NCBI RefSeq assembly: GCF_015277515.1
Contig: NZ_CP063767.1
Coordinates: forward strand, 682,001 to 746,000
Length of the DNA: 64,000 nucleotides
Reading direction: 5' to 3'
Source: Thermophilibacter immobilis
Lineage (GTDB): Bacteria > Actinomycetota > Coriobacteriia > Coriobacteriales > Atopobiaceae
Part shown: positions 25,759 to 33,836 of the stretch, piece after piece
Position numbering within the stretch: the first letter of the stretch is position 1
How the letters are laid out: every line of letters starts with the position of its first letter
Position numbers and translations under genes: made by a program
The notes under the pieces: generated by a model
Told to the model about the DNA's origin: nothing
The model's database searches: none
The model's input: the letters and a program-made list of their open reading frames with translations, nothing else

Positions 25759-26463
25759 ATGGACAGATACAAGCTCAGAAGGCCATTCTTCGTAGTTAAT
25801 CCTAAGTCCTACCTTTTTGGCGAGGACATCTATCGACTTGCCCAAAGGGCAGATGAGCTCAGCGAGCACTATGACCTCGACTGCCTCTTTACGGCCCAGC
25901 TCATCGACCTGCCCCACATCATCGAGTCGTGCCCCCACCTCGTGCCTTGCGCGCAGTACATGGAGAGCCTCGTGCCGGGTCGCGGCATGGGCCACGTGCT
26001 CCCCGAGGCCCTGGCCTCAGCGGGGGTGAGGGCGACCTTCCTGAATCATGCGGAGAATCCGAGCACCCTCCACGAGCTTGCCTCGACGATCGCGCGTGCC
26101 CATGAGATGGGAATCCTCACGGTGGTGTGCGCGGACTCCGTCGAGGAGAGCCGGGCCATCGCCCAACTCGAGCCCGACGTGATGGTCTGCGAGCTCACCA
26201 GCCTCATCGGCACCGGCAAGGTGGCGGGGGAGGACTACATGCGCGCCTCCACCGAGGCGGTGAAGTCGGTCTCGCCGTCCACGCTCGTGCTTCAGGCGGC
26301 GGGCATCCACAGCGGGGAGAACGTCTATGACGCCATCAGATACGGCGCGGACGGGACGGGGGGCACCTCTGGCATCGTCGCGGCGGATGATCCTCTGGCC
26401 ACGCTCGAGGAGATGTTCTCGGCGCTCGACCGCGCCCGCGCCGACTTCTGCAGGGAGGACTAG
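25759..26463 (+). CDS. Triosephosphate-isomerase-like sugar phosphate isomerase
   Basis: 234 residues, TIM barrel. The catalytic set is recognisable: Lys in FVVNPKSY (residues about 11-18), His in FLNHAEN, Glu in CELTSLIGTGK (equivalent to AYEPVWAIGTGK of TIM), and the phosphate loop GADGTGGTSGIV. It belongs to the TIM-like group annotated TpiA2 or EryH/LerI-like, which isomerise triose or tetrulose phosphates. An ATG at 25699 lacks a ribosome site, while GAGAGGGG precedes 25759, so the shorter start is chosen. First gene of the operon; its substrate should be the product of one of the aldolases or of the PTS. Confidence 0.82.
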   Translation: MDRYKLRRPFFVVNPKSYLFGEDIYRLAQRADELSEHYDLDCLFTAQLIDLPHIIESCPHLVPCAQYMESLVPGRGMGHVLPEALASAGVRATFLNHAENPSTLHELASTIARAHEMGILTVVCADSVEESRAIAQLEPDVMVCELTSLIGTGKVAGEDYMRASTEAVKSVSPSTLVLQAAGIHSGENVYDAIRYGADGTGGTSGIVAADDPLATLEEMFSALDRARADFCRED

Positions 26464-26465
26464 CC

Positions 26466-26987
26466 GTGAGCGTATACAAGGACCAGCTCAGTGTTGACAC
26501 GCTTGCGGGAAAGCCAACGTACGTTGACATAACGGCGGACGTCGCAGATATCGTAAAGGCGAGCGGCGTGCAGGAGGGCGTCGCCGTGGTCATCTCGTGC
26601 CACACCACCTGCGCGCTCTTCTCCGAGGAGTATGATCACGACCACACCCCCGACGGAGACACGTTTCTGCAGGCGGACCTCAACGGGGGTCTCGAGCGCA
26701 TCTTTCCCGAGCAGCATGATTGGGGCACCTATCGCTACCCTGGCGTTGACCACTTCAAGGAGGTCGAATCCTGGCCCAACCCAGAGTCCTGGCTGCCCAA
26801 CCTTGATCGCACGATGCTCTGGAACGGGGACGCCCATCTTCGTTCCACCCTCATCGGGGGGAGCCAGGCCTTTGAGGTCGCCTCGGGAGAGCTTCAGATG
26901 AACGGCCTCGCGAGCATCTTCTTCGTGGACTATGACCGCACGCGCGAGCGCACCCGTCGCGTCCGCGTGATTGTGATAGGTGAGTAG
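26466..26987 (+). CDS. YjbQ/UPF0047 family protein
   Basis: 173-residue small trimeric-type protein of the UPF0047 family, with the conserved SCHTTCAL and HLRSTLIGGSQ motifs, a His-rich middle (YDHDHTPDGD) and a terminal VDYDRTRERTRRV. Homologues have weak thiamin-phosphate synthase activity; the physiological role is unclear. The GTG start is 2 bases after the stop of the isomerase gene, so it is co-translated. Presence in a sugar operon suggests a metabolite-repair or isomer-related role, which is a guess. Confidence 0.85.
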   Translation: MSVYKDQLSVDTLAGKPTYVDITADVADIVKASGVQEGVAVVISCHTTCALFSEEYDHDHTPDGDTFLQADLNGGLERIFPEQHDWGTYRYPGVDHFKEVESWPNPESWLPNLDRTMLWNGDAHLRSTLIGGSQAFEVASGELQMNGLASIFFVDYDRTRERTRRVRVIVIGE

Positions 26988-27054
26988 GACCCACAAGGGG
27001 GTGAGGACCCTACGTCGATGCACGACCTGTCGTGCAAGAAAAGGAGTGTGAGTC

Positions 27055-27354
27055 ATGGTAACCAGCAAGAAGAAGCGCATCATGTTCGCTTGCGGATCGG
27101 GGATCTGCACCTCTACCGCCGTTCGCAAGAAGGTGGAGAAGATGCTTGATGACGCCGGCTACAAGGGTCGCTACGAGATCACCCAATTCAAGATCGCCGA
27201 AACTCCCGCGCAGTCGGAAAACTACGACTTTCTCGTAGCTACGACGATGGCGCCACACGGTCTTAAGTGCCCCTACGTGAACGGCATCCCCTATCTCACG
27301 GGGAGGGGTCTCGACGTGCCCAACGCTGAGATTCTGCGTCTCATGGAAGAATAG
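27055..27354 (+). CDS. PTS galactitol-family EIIB
   Basis: 99 residues with the phosphocysteine loop FACGSGICTST near the N-terminus, as in GatB. It takes phosphate from EIIA and passes it to the incoming sugar or polyol at EIIC. AAAAGGAGTGTGAGTC precedes the ATG. It is 67 bases after the yjbQ-like gene and 127 before EIIC. The family is galactitol/L-ascorbate-related, but the substrate is not certain. Confidence 0.92.
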   Translation: MVTSKKKRIMFACGSGICTSTAVRKKVEKMLDDAGYKGRYEITQFKIAETPAQSENYDFLVATTMAPHGLKCPYVNGIPYLTGRGLDVPNAEILRLMEE

Positions 27355-27442
27355 CCCAAGCGTTTCACTCAGCGATACTCCGGCACGCTAACCGCGGGGC
27401 GCGCCGGGCTCAGTCAGAATCGAAATAAAATAAATATCATTT

Positions 27443-27452
27443 ACTAACTTGT
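27443..27452 (+). promoter_or_regulatory. Possible GntR half-site before EIIC
   Basis: ACTAACTTGT retains the AACTTGT half of the operator but not the other half. It sits in an AT-rich stretch before the EIIC gene, so an internal promoter is possible. Confidence 0.2.
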
Positions 27453-27481
27453 TGTTCCTCAACACGCGAAAGGAAGGGCAT

Positions 27482-28861
27482 ATGGACGCGATCCTTGGCT
27501 TCTTCTCGTTCATCCAGGGCTTGGGCGTTTCTGTCATGATGCCGATTATCCTGACGATCCTTGGCTGCGCACTCGGGGCCGGCTTTGGCAAAAGCCTCCG
27601 TGCGGGTTTGACGGTCGGCATCGGCTTCATCGGGCTGAACCTTGTCATCAACAGTCTTCTGGGTACCACGCTGGCGCCCGCCGTCTCCGACATGGTCGCC
27701 CGCTTCGGTCTTTCTCTGACCACAATCGACGTCGGCTGGCCCGCTGCCGCTGCCATTGCCATGGGCTCGACCGTCGGTCTTGTTATTATTCCGCTGGGCC
27801 TCATCGTGAACATCGTCATGCTGCTCTCCAATACGACCCAAACCGTTGACGTTGACATCTGGGACTACTGGCACTTCGCCTTCACGGGTGCCCTTGTTGC
27901 TATCGTTACCGACAACATGACCTTTGGCATTATCGCCGCCGTCATCAACATGGTTATCATCATGGTCTTGGGAGACTATACGGCCCCGCTGGTCGAGGAG
28001 TCGCTGGGCATGCCGGGCATCTCTCTGCCTCATGGCTTTACGACTGCGTATGCCCCCATCGCCATGCTCTTCAACTGGGTCTTTGATAAGATTCCAGGAT
28101 TCCGCGACATCAACATCAGCACCGACACCCTTCAGGAGAAGTTCGGAATCTTTGGAGAGCCCATGATCGTGGGCACCGTTATTGGCATTGTCATCGGTAT
28201 TCTTGCTGGCTATGACGTTACCGGAGTTCTCACGCTGGCTGTCTCGCTCGGTGCGGTGCTCGTCCTTATCCCGCGTATGGCCGCTCTGCTAATGGAGGGC
28301 CTGCTCCCCGTCTCCGACGCCGCCTCCGAGTTCATCGAGAAGCGCTTCTCCGATCGTGGCAAGATCTACATCGGCCTCGACTCTGCCGTGGGCGTCGGTC
28401 ACCCCGTTACGCTGACCATCTCCTTCGTGCTCGTGCCGCTCTGCATCTTCCTCGCGGTGATCTTGCCCGGCAACACGGTCCTGCCGTTCGCCGACCTTGC
28501 GGTTATCCCCTGGATGTTCGTGCTGATCACCCCCGTTGTCCACAACAACGGCTTCCGCGGCATCATTATCGGCATTATCGTCCTCACCGTGGGCCTTTAC
28601 ATTGCCACCGACCTTGCACCGCTTATCACCCAGGCTGCCATGAACGTGCAGTTCGACATGGGAGGGGCCACTCAGATCTCCTCGATCTGCGACGGCGCCA
28701 ACCCTCTCACGTGGGCCATCACCCGCCTCGCTGGCGTCTTTGGGATCTTCGGTATCCTCATTACCGCCGCCATTGCCCTGGTCATGGCCATCTGGAACCG
28801 CAGGCGCATTCTCAAGGAGGCCGCTGAGCTCCACGCCGCCCAGGAGGAGCAGCAGGAGTAG
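27482..28861 (+). CDS. PTS galactitol-family EIIC
   Basis: 459 residues, strongly hydrophobic, about 10-12 membrane helices, GatC type (TVGIGFIGLNLVI near residue 50, VGHPVTLTISFVLVPLC in the second half). It forms the sugar channel and phosphorylation site in the membrane. AAAGGAAGGG precedes the ATG. The C-terminus is cytoplasmic and Glu/Gln-rich. It works with the EIIB at 27055 and the EIIA at 31198; the EIIA gene is at the far end of the operon. Confidence 0.93.
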   Translation: MDAILGFFSFIQGLGVSVMMPIILTILGCALGAGFGKSLRAGLTVGIGFIGLNLVINSLLGTTLAPAVSDMVARFGLSLTTIDVGWPAAAAIAMGSTVGLVIIPLGLIVNIVMLLSNTTQTVDVDIWDYWHFAFTGALVAIVTDNMTFGIIAAVINMVIIMVLGDYTAPLVEESLGMPGISLPHGFTTAYAPIAMLFNWVFDKIPGFRDINISTDTLQEKFGIFGEPMIVGTVIGIVIGILAGYDVTGVLTLAVSLGAVLVLIPRMAALLMEGLLPVSDAASEFIEKRFSDRGKIYIGLDSAVGVGHPVTLTISFVLVPLCIFLAVILPGNTVLPFADLAVIPWMFVLITPVVHNNGFRGIIIGIIVLTVGLYIATDLAPLITQAAMNVQFDMGGATQISSICDGANPLTWAITRLAGVFGIFGILITAAIALVMAIWNRRRILKEAAELHAAQEEQQE

Positions 28862-28943
28862 CCATCGCCCCATCGAGAACGGCTGACCCTATCCGTGGGG
28901 CTCGTATCGAGTGCGGTGCGAGCCCCACCTTCGGAGGCTGGAC

Positions 28944-29540
28944 ATGCAGACCAAAACATACACGTATCGAGAGCCATACTTCACGATTGAGGTGATAGGA
29001 GAAGGGACGTTCAGCCTACTCATCCTTGTGGCGTGCGTGTGGCTTATGCTCATCAACGCTTTTGGCATGGGCGGATTCTTCGCCGTCTTTGGTGCGGCCG
29101 CACTCTATCAGGCTTGGAACACGTTCGTCGCGCGTTGCTATGCGCATGCGGTCACTCTCGATGACGCGACGATATCCTTCGAGCTCTTTGGCAGAGAGCA
29201 AAGCTACAGCCTTTCTGAGCTGGACGAGTTCCGGGTGAGGGAGTACCCCTCCTCGGGGAAGATGTATCTGCGCGTAGGAAATCACAATGCCCTGCACGGA
29301 AGATTCTGGCTCTCCACCAAGTCCTTTGAAGATGGTGACGAACTGTTTAAGCGTATCAGAGACCTCGAATATCAGATTCACCCTGACACCCTCAAGGCGC
29401 ATGCGCGCCGTAATAACGAGGAGTACGTGAAGGCCTACGGCTATGGTCGCCATCAGTCCAAGGTGCAAAGCCGCCGCCGCGTCCTTTGGGCGGTGCTCTC
29501 GGGGAGAGGCGACACACTCAAAAGAAAGGTTGGAGAATAG
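28944..29540 (+). CDS. Small membrane protein of unknown function within the PTS operon
   Basis: 198 residues, not recognised. Two adjacent hydrophobic segments (residues about 22-62) are followed by a cytoplasmic part (TISFELFGREQSYSLSELDEFRVREYPSSGKMYLRV) that looks like a bPH-type beta-barrel, then a basic C-terminus. GGAGG lies 7 bases before the ATG at 28944. It sits between EIIC and the aldolase gene, in the same direction, with 82 and 4 bases to its neighbours, so it is part of the operon. A role in PTS assembly or regulation is possible but unsupported. Confidence 0.75.
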   Translation: MQTKTYTYREPYFTIEVIGEGTFSLLILVACVWLMLINAFGMGGFFAVFGAAALYQAWNTFVARCYAHAVTLDDATISFELFGREQSYSLSELDEFRVREYPSSGKMYLRVGNHNALHGRFWLSTKSFEDGDELFKRIRDLEYQIHPDTLKAHARRNNEEYVKAYGYGRHQSKVQSRRRVLWAVLSGRGDTLKRKVGE

Positions 29541-29544
29541 CCTT

Positions 29545-30225
29545 ATGTTCGAGAACGAGAAGCAGCAGATGCTTGATGCGGCACTTAAAATGGATGGCTA
29601 CGGCCTCATAGCGCTGTCTGGTGGAAATCTCAGTTGGCGCATGCCTACGGGCGAGATCGTCGTCACCCCATCGGGCATGGTCTATGACCAGATGAGCGTC
29701 GATGACATGCTCGTCGTCGACCTCGAGGGAAATCTCATCGAGGGGACGCGCAAGGCGTCCGTAGACACCGAGGCGCTGCTCTACATCTTTGCGCACAGAC
29801 CTGACGTAAATGCGGTAATTCATACGCACCAACCCTACGCAACCGGGCTCGGCCTAGTCATGGACGAGATTCCGTGTAATCTCTCGACCATGGCAAACGC
29901 CACTGAAGGCCCCGTGAGCGTGGCCCCCTACGGGGACCCCGGCAGCCTCTCCATGGGAGTCGAGGCCGTGCGGGCAATAGGAGACCGCCTTGCCGTCGTT
30001 CTGAAGCACCACGGGGTCATCGCCGTGGGGCGTGATCTCCGACAGGCTCTTTTTGCCTGCGTCTACCTTGAAGAGGCCTGCAAAACCATCCAGGTGGCCC
30101 TTTCCACGGGACTTCCCATGGCCGAGATGACGCAGGGGCAAATTGACGAGGCGGTCGCCGTATTTCATCGCTACGGCCAGGTCACGCTTGATGAGTTGGA
30201 CGTGGCCGCCGCTGACGCTCGCTGA
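29545..30225 (+). CDS. Class II aldolase (AraD/FucA family)
   Basis: 226 residues. The Zn-binding HTHQPYAT and the HHGVIAVG motif are present, with the substrate loop GGNLSWR and the TPSGM motif near the N-terminus, as in L-fuculose-phosphate aldolase and L-ribulose-5-phosphate epimerase. The length and the FucA-like loops favour an aldolase that splits a ketose 1-phosphate into dihydroxyacetone phosphate and an aldehyde. A GGAGA site precedes the ATG. It is in the PTS operon, so its substrate is probably derived from the imported polyol or sugar phosphate. Confidence 0.88.
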   Translation: MFENEKQQMLDAALKMDGYGLIALSGGNLSWRMPTGEIVVTPSGMVYDQMSVDDMLVVDLEGNLIEGTRKASVDTEALLYIFAHRPDVNAVIHTHQPYATGLGLVMDEIPCNLSTMANATEGPVSVAPYGDPGSLSMGVEAVRAIGDRLAVVLKHHGVIAVGRDLRQALFACVYLEEACKTIQVALSTGLPMAEMTQGQIDEAVAVFHRYGQVTLDELDVAAADAR

Positions 30226-30259
30226 GCTCCTCATATCGGACAAAAGGAAGGAATGACTC

Positions 30260-31141
30260 ATGATTGTTAATCTTCGCGATATCTGCGCCATTGCCGAGCA
30301 GAACAACATGGCCATTGCGTCGTTTAATGTGCCCAGCCTTGAGGCCGTGCGGGCGGCACTTGACGCCGCCGAGCAAGCGGGACAGCCTGTGATTCTCGCG
30401 CACGCCGAGGGCCATGACCCCTTCGTGCCCCTTGACGTCATCGGCCCTACCATGGTCGCCCTCGCCGAGCGGTCCAGCGCGCTGGTCTGCGTACACCTTG
30501 ACCACTGCGAGCATCTCGGCTACATGCGTCGCGCGCTCGAGATGGGCTTCACGGGAGCCATGTACGACGGCTCGATGGAGCCCTACGAGGTCAACGTCGA
30601 GAACTCCCAACGCGCGGCCGCGATGTGCCAGGGCTTCGACTGCGGCCTCGAGTGCGAGCTCGGCAGCATGGGAACTCGCGAGAACGGCGTGGGACATGAG
30701 AACGATCACGTCTCCGAGGCCATCTACACCAATCCCGACCAGGCGGCTGATTTCATCAGAGACACTGGCCTCGACATACTGGCCTGCTCCTTCGGCACGG
30801 TGCACGGCATCTACAAGGGGGAGCCGCACCTGAGCTTCGACGTCCTGGAGCAGATTCGCAAGCGCGCCCACGTTCCGCTGGTCATGCACGGCGGCTCGGG
30901 CGTCTCGGACGGCGACTATCGTCGTGCCATCGACGCGGGAATCCGCAAGATCAACTACTACACCTACGGGGCCAAGTACGCCGGCGAGGCGGCGCAAGAC
31001 GTCATCGCGAGCTTCAAGTCGACGAACTCTGACGCGAACGTCTACTGGCATGACATGACCATGGCCGCCTACGATCGCCTTGTCGAGGACTTTGCCTCGG
31101 TGATCAGGGTCTTCTCCAACGACGGGGAAAATGCGGCCTAG
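30260..31141 (+). CDS. Class II fructose/tagatose-bisphosphate aldolase family
   Basis: 293 residues, TIM barrel of the GatY/KbaY/FbaA type. Zn and catalytic residues are visible: VHLDHCEH, the Glu in LECELGSMG, the His in SFGTVHGIYKGEP and in MHGGSGVSD. The SFGT-HG-YKGEP form is nearer to GatY than to glycolytic FbaA. It should yield dihydroxyacetone phosphate plus an aldehyde phosphate. It is the second aldolase of the operon, so the pathway probably splits two related ketose phosphates or has overlapping steps. Confidence 0.9.
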   Translation: MIVNLRDICAIAEQNNMAIASFNVPSLEAVRAALDAAEQAGQPVILAHAEGHDPFVPLDVIGPTMVALAERSSALVCVHLDHCEHLGYMRRALEMGFTGAMYDGSMEPYEVNVENSQRAAAMCQGFDCGLECELGSMGTRENGVGHENDHVSEAIYTNPDQAADFIRDTGLDILACSFGTVHGIYKGEPHLSFDVLEQIRKRAHVPLVMHGGSGVSDGDYRRAIDAGIRKINYYTYGAKYAGEAAQDVIASFKSTNSDANVYWHDMTMAAYDRLVEDFASVIRVFSNDGENAA

Positions 31142-31197
31142 ACCCTGTCACTTCCGTGCATCATTCCAGTCACCACAAAAACAAGGAGGTAGCTGAC

Positions 31198-31668
31198 ATG
31201 TCTACCATAGATGTCGATCTTCTCAAGCCCGATCTCGTGCTCCTTGACTTTGAGGCAGATGACCGCCTCGACTTCTTCCGCCGTCTTGCCGAGAGGCTCA
31301 AGTCTGCAGGCTACGTCAAAGAGACGTGGCTCGAGGCCATCCTGGAACGCGAGAAGGACTATCCCACCGGCCTTGAGTGCACCGCGATCTCCGTTGCCCT
31401 GCCGCACGTCGACCCGATTCACCTCCTCAGGCCCTACATCGCCATAGTCAAGCCGAGTCATCCCCTTGAGTTTGATGGCATGGCGGATACGGGCCTCGTG
31501 AACGCTCAGCTCATCGTCAACCTTGGGGTTATGGCTCATGAGGAGAGCCAGGTCGCGGTTCTTCAGGCCTTTCTCGGCATCTTTATCGATGACGAGGCCT
31601 CGGCCGACATCATGGCGCAGACAACGCCGGAGGCAATGATCGCGACTGTGAAGAAGTACTGCGCATAG
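31198..31668 (+). CDS. PTS galactitol-family EIIA
   Basis: 156 residues of the fructose/mannitol-type EIIA fold. The phospho-His is in ISVALPHVDP (residues about 58-67), after EREKDYPTGL, as in GatA. It receives phosphate from HPr. AAGGAGG precedes the ATG at 31198; the ATG at 31156 would add 14 residues without a site. Last gene of the operon. The operon has no polyol-phosphate dehydrogenase, unlike the classical gat operon. Confidence 0.92.
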   Translation: MSTIDVDLLKPDLVLLDFEADDRLDFFRRLAERLKSAGYVKETWLEAILEREKDYPTGLECTAISVALPHVDPIHLLRPYIAIVKPSHPLEFDGMADTGLVNAQLIVNLGVMAHEESQVAVLQAFLGIFIDDEASADIMAQTTPEAMIATVKKYCA

Positions 31669-31702
31669 TACCGGCTTCTCGTCTCCGCCCGGAACCTCTC
31701 GT

Positions 31703-31737
31703 CCCAGTTCGCCCTCTCCGCCCCAGTTCGCCCTCTC
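31703..31737 (+). repeat. Tandem 16-bp direct repeat
   Basis: CCCAGTTCGCCCTCTC occurs at 31703-31718 and 31722-31737, just ahead of a family-1 hairpin. Perhaps slippage or an insertion scar. Confidence 0.6.
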
Positions 31738-31742
31738 GTGCG

Positions 31743-31862
31743 GATTGGGGCGCCTTTTTGATGTCGGGGGCCTTCTTGGTGCAGCTCAACTGGGAAAACG
31801 CTGCGGCCCTCTCGAGAAAGTTGCTCCAAAGTACGCCTTTGCATCAAGGTTGTTCCCCAATC
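31743..31862. repeat. Family-1 hairpin repeat, copy B (120 bp)
   Basis: It begins GATTGGGGCGCCTTTTTGATG and ends GCATCAAGGTTGTTCCCCAATC, with an 8-bp perfect outer arm and a looser inner arm. The interior holds CTGGGAAAACGC and CGAGAAAG. It occupies most of the 313-bp gap between the PTS operon and the DUF2130 gene. Confidence 0.75.
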
Positions 31863-31981
31863 GTGAAGGGGCCGTGGGCGGCGAGACCCTTCGGCATCTT
31901 CCTCTCCTCCCTTCGCGACCATTTCTGTCCGCCGCTGCGGGTACCCTTGTGAGAAGGGAATTCGAAGACGGGGGTTCTTAC

Positions 31982-33349
31982 ATGGGTGAGATTAGGTGTC
32001 CGCACTGCGGCGAGGTCTTCCAGGTCGACGACTCGGAGTACGGACAGATCGTGCGACAGGTGCGCGACGCGGAGTTCCAGAGGGAGATCGCGCGGCAGGA
32101 GCGAATCGCGGAGCAGGAGCGCGCGAGCGCGGTCGAGGCCGCGGTGGCAGGCGCCCATGCCCAGGCCACGACGCTCGCCGCGCAGAAGGACGCCCAGATA
32201 GCCGACCTCACGGCCCAGGTCGCGCGTGGCAAGGACGCCGCCGAGCTCGCCCGTGCCGAGGTCGAGCGCCAGCTCCAGGAGCGACTCTCCGCGAGCGAGA
32301 GCCACGCATTGGAGCTCGAGGCTCGCCTCAAGGCGCGCGAGTCCTCCTTTGGGACCGAGAAGGCTCTTGCCGTGAGCGAGGCCACCGGCGAGCAGGGCCA
32401 GCGCATCGCAACCCTCGAGGGCCAGGTAGAGGCCGCGCGTCTGGAACGCGAGCAGGTCGAGGCCTCCCTCAAGCAGCGCCTCCTCGAGCAGGCCGCCTTC
32501 AAGGACCAGACCATCCGCGAGCGCGAGGACGAGATCGAGCGCCTGCGCAACCAGCGCTCGCGCCTGTCCACCAAGCTCATTGGCGAGACCCTCGAGCAGC
32601 ACTGCGAGCAGGAGTTCAACCGCTGGCGCTCGCTCGGCTTCCGCGACGCGGAGTTCCACAAGGACAACGAGGTCGTGGGCGGCAGCAAGGGGGACTACGT
32701 CTTTCGCGAGAAGACCCCGGACGCCGTTGAGGTCGTCTCCATCATGTTTGAGATGAAGAACGAGGACGACTCCTCGGCCGCGGCGAACCGCCACAAGAAC
32801 GCGGACTTCTTCAAGAAGCTCGACCAGGACCGTCGCAACAAGGGCTGCGAGTACGCCGTGCTTGTCTCCCTGCTCGAGCCTGACAGCGACCTCTACAACG
32901 CGGGAATCGTGGACGTGTCCTACGAGTACGAGAAGATGTACGTCATCCGCCCGCAGTTCTTCATCCCCTTGATCACGCTCCTGAGAAACGCCGCGCTGAA
33001 CACCGTGGGGTACCGGCGCGAGCTCGCCGAGATACGCCAGCAGAACCTTGACATCACGCACTTCGAGGATGCCCTCACCGACTTTAAGGACAAGTTCGGG
33101 AAGAACTACGAGACGGCGAGCCGCAAGTTCCAGACGGCCATAGACGAGATAGACAAGACCATCACTCATCTGCAGAAGGTCAAGGACAACCTGACCTCCT
33201 CCGAGAACCAGCTGCGCCTTGCCAACGACAAGGCCGAGGCTCTCACCATCCGCAAGCTCACCTGGAAGAACCCGACCATGCGCGAGAAGTTCTCCGAGGC
33301 GCCCTCCCTGGAGCAAGAAGGGCCAGTCGAGCCCGATACCGTCGAGTAG
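31982..33349 (+). CDS. DUF2130 family coiled-coil protein
   Basis: 455 residues. N-terminal zinc-ribbon half (RCPHCGEVFQVD), then about 180 residues of Glu/Ala/Arg-rich coiled coil, then the DUF2130 domain (FNRWRSLGFRDAEFHKDNEVVGGSKGDYVFR, FEMKNEDDSSAAANRHKNADFFKKLDQDRRNKGCEYAVLVS). The D...FEMKNE/EYAVLV pattern resembles a PD-(D/E)XK nuclease core, as noted for related RmuC-like proteins. Function unknown, possibly DNA-associated. It stands alone, with family-1 repeat B upstream. Confidence 0.87.
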   Translation: MGEIRCPHCGEVFQVDDSEYGQIVRQVRDAEFQREIARQERIAEQERASAVEAAVAGAHAQATTLAAQKDAQIADLTAQVARGKDAAELARAEVERQLQERLSASESHALELEARLKARESSFGTEKALAVSEATGEQGQRIATLEGQVEAARLEREQVEASLKQRLLEQAAFKDQTIREREDEIERLRNQRSRLSTKLIGETLEQHCEQEFNRWRSLGFRDAEFHKDNEVVGGSKGDYVFREKTPDAVEVVSIMFEMKNEDDSSAAANRHKNADFFKKLDQDRRNKGCEYAVLVSLLEPDSDLYNAGIVDVSYEYEKMYVIRPQFFIPLITLLRNAALNTVGYRRELAEIRQQNLDITHFEDALTDFKDKFGKNYETASRKFQTAIDEIDKTITHLQKVKDNLTSSENQLRLANDKAEALTIRKLTWKNPTMREKFSEAPSLEQEGPVEPDTVE

Positions 33350-33401
33350 CCTGAAGCGCGATGCCTCCGGCGACGGTCGTATGATTCCGGCGAAAGTATC
33401 A

Positions 33402-33459
33402 TTGACAGATACCCCCAATGGGTATATTGTCGTTCGTATCAGATACCCGCAGAGGGTAT
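33402..33459 (+). promoter_or_regulatory. csoR-copA promoter with two CsoR operators
   Basis: TTGACA (33402-33407), a 17-bp spacer and TATTGT (33425-33430). Operator 1, ATACCC-N5-GGGTAT (33409-33425), fills the spacer. Operator 2, the same pattern (33443-33459), follows the -10. The centres are 34 bp apart, about three helical turns, so two CsoR tetramers can bind one face. Confidence 0.85.
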
Positions 33460-33480
33460 CTAGGGAAGAAAGGGGGCGTG

Positions 33481-33792
33481 ATGCCTGCAGAGGACACGCA
33501 AACGTGCCACGCGCGCGACAAGAACACCCCGCGCACCGCGGAGCTCAAGCGCGACGTCTCCTGCCGCATCAATCGTGCGGTCGGCCAGCTGAACGGCGTC
33601 AAGGCGATGGTCGAGGATGACCGCTACTGCGGAGACGTCCTCACGCAGCTGGCTGCCGTCCAGAGCGCCGTCAAGGCCATCTCGCGCGAGATTATGCAGG
33701 ACCACCTGGAGACCTGCGTCGTCGAGCGCATCCAGGAGGGTGACACCGAGGTGGTCGACGAGGTCATGCGGCTCTTCAAGAAGTTCATGTAG
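33481..33792 (+). CDS. csoR: CsoR-family copper-sensing repressor
   Basis: 103 residues, four-helix CsoR/RcnR family. The Cu(I) ligands are Cys in DDRYCGDVL and the His and Cys in DHLETCV; the basic face [15 protein letters not shown] binds DNA. It releases its operator when Cu(I) binds and so induces itself and copA, 44 bases downstream. GAAAGGGGG precedes the ATG at 33481. The operators upstream have the A/T-CCC...GGG-A/T form known for CsoR. Confidence 0.93.
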   Translation: MPAEDTQTCHARDKNTPRTAELKRDVSCRINRAVGQLNGVKAMVEDDRYCGDVLTQLAAVQSAVKAISREIMQDHLETCVVERIQEGDTEVVDEVMRLFKKFM

Positions 33793-33836
33793 GACGGCTC
33801 GCACCCAGGCCGCTCGCGCAAGGGGAAGGGAAGACC

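Noticed and set aside
33409-33459. Direct repeats of unknown nature before csoR
   Set aside because: They are explained as two CsoR operators with a consensus promoter.
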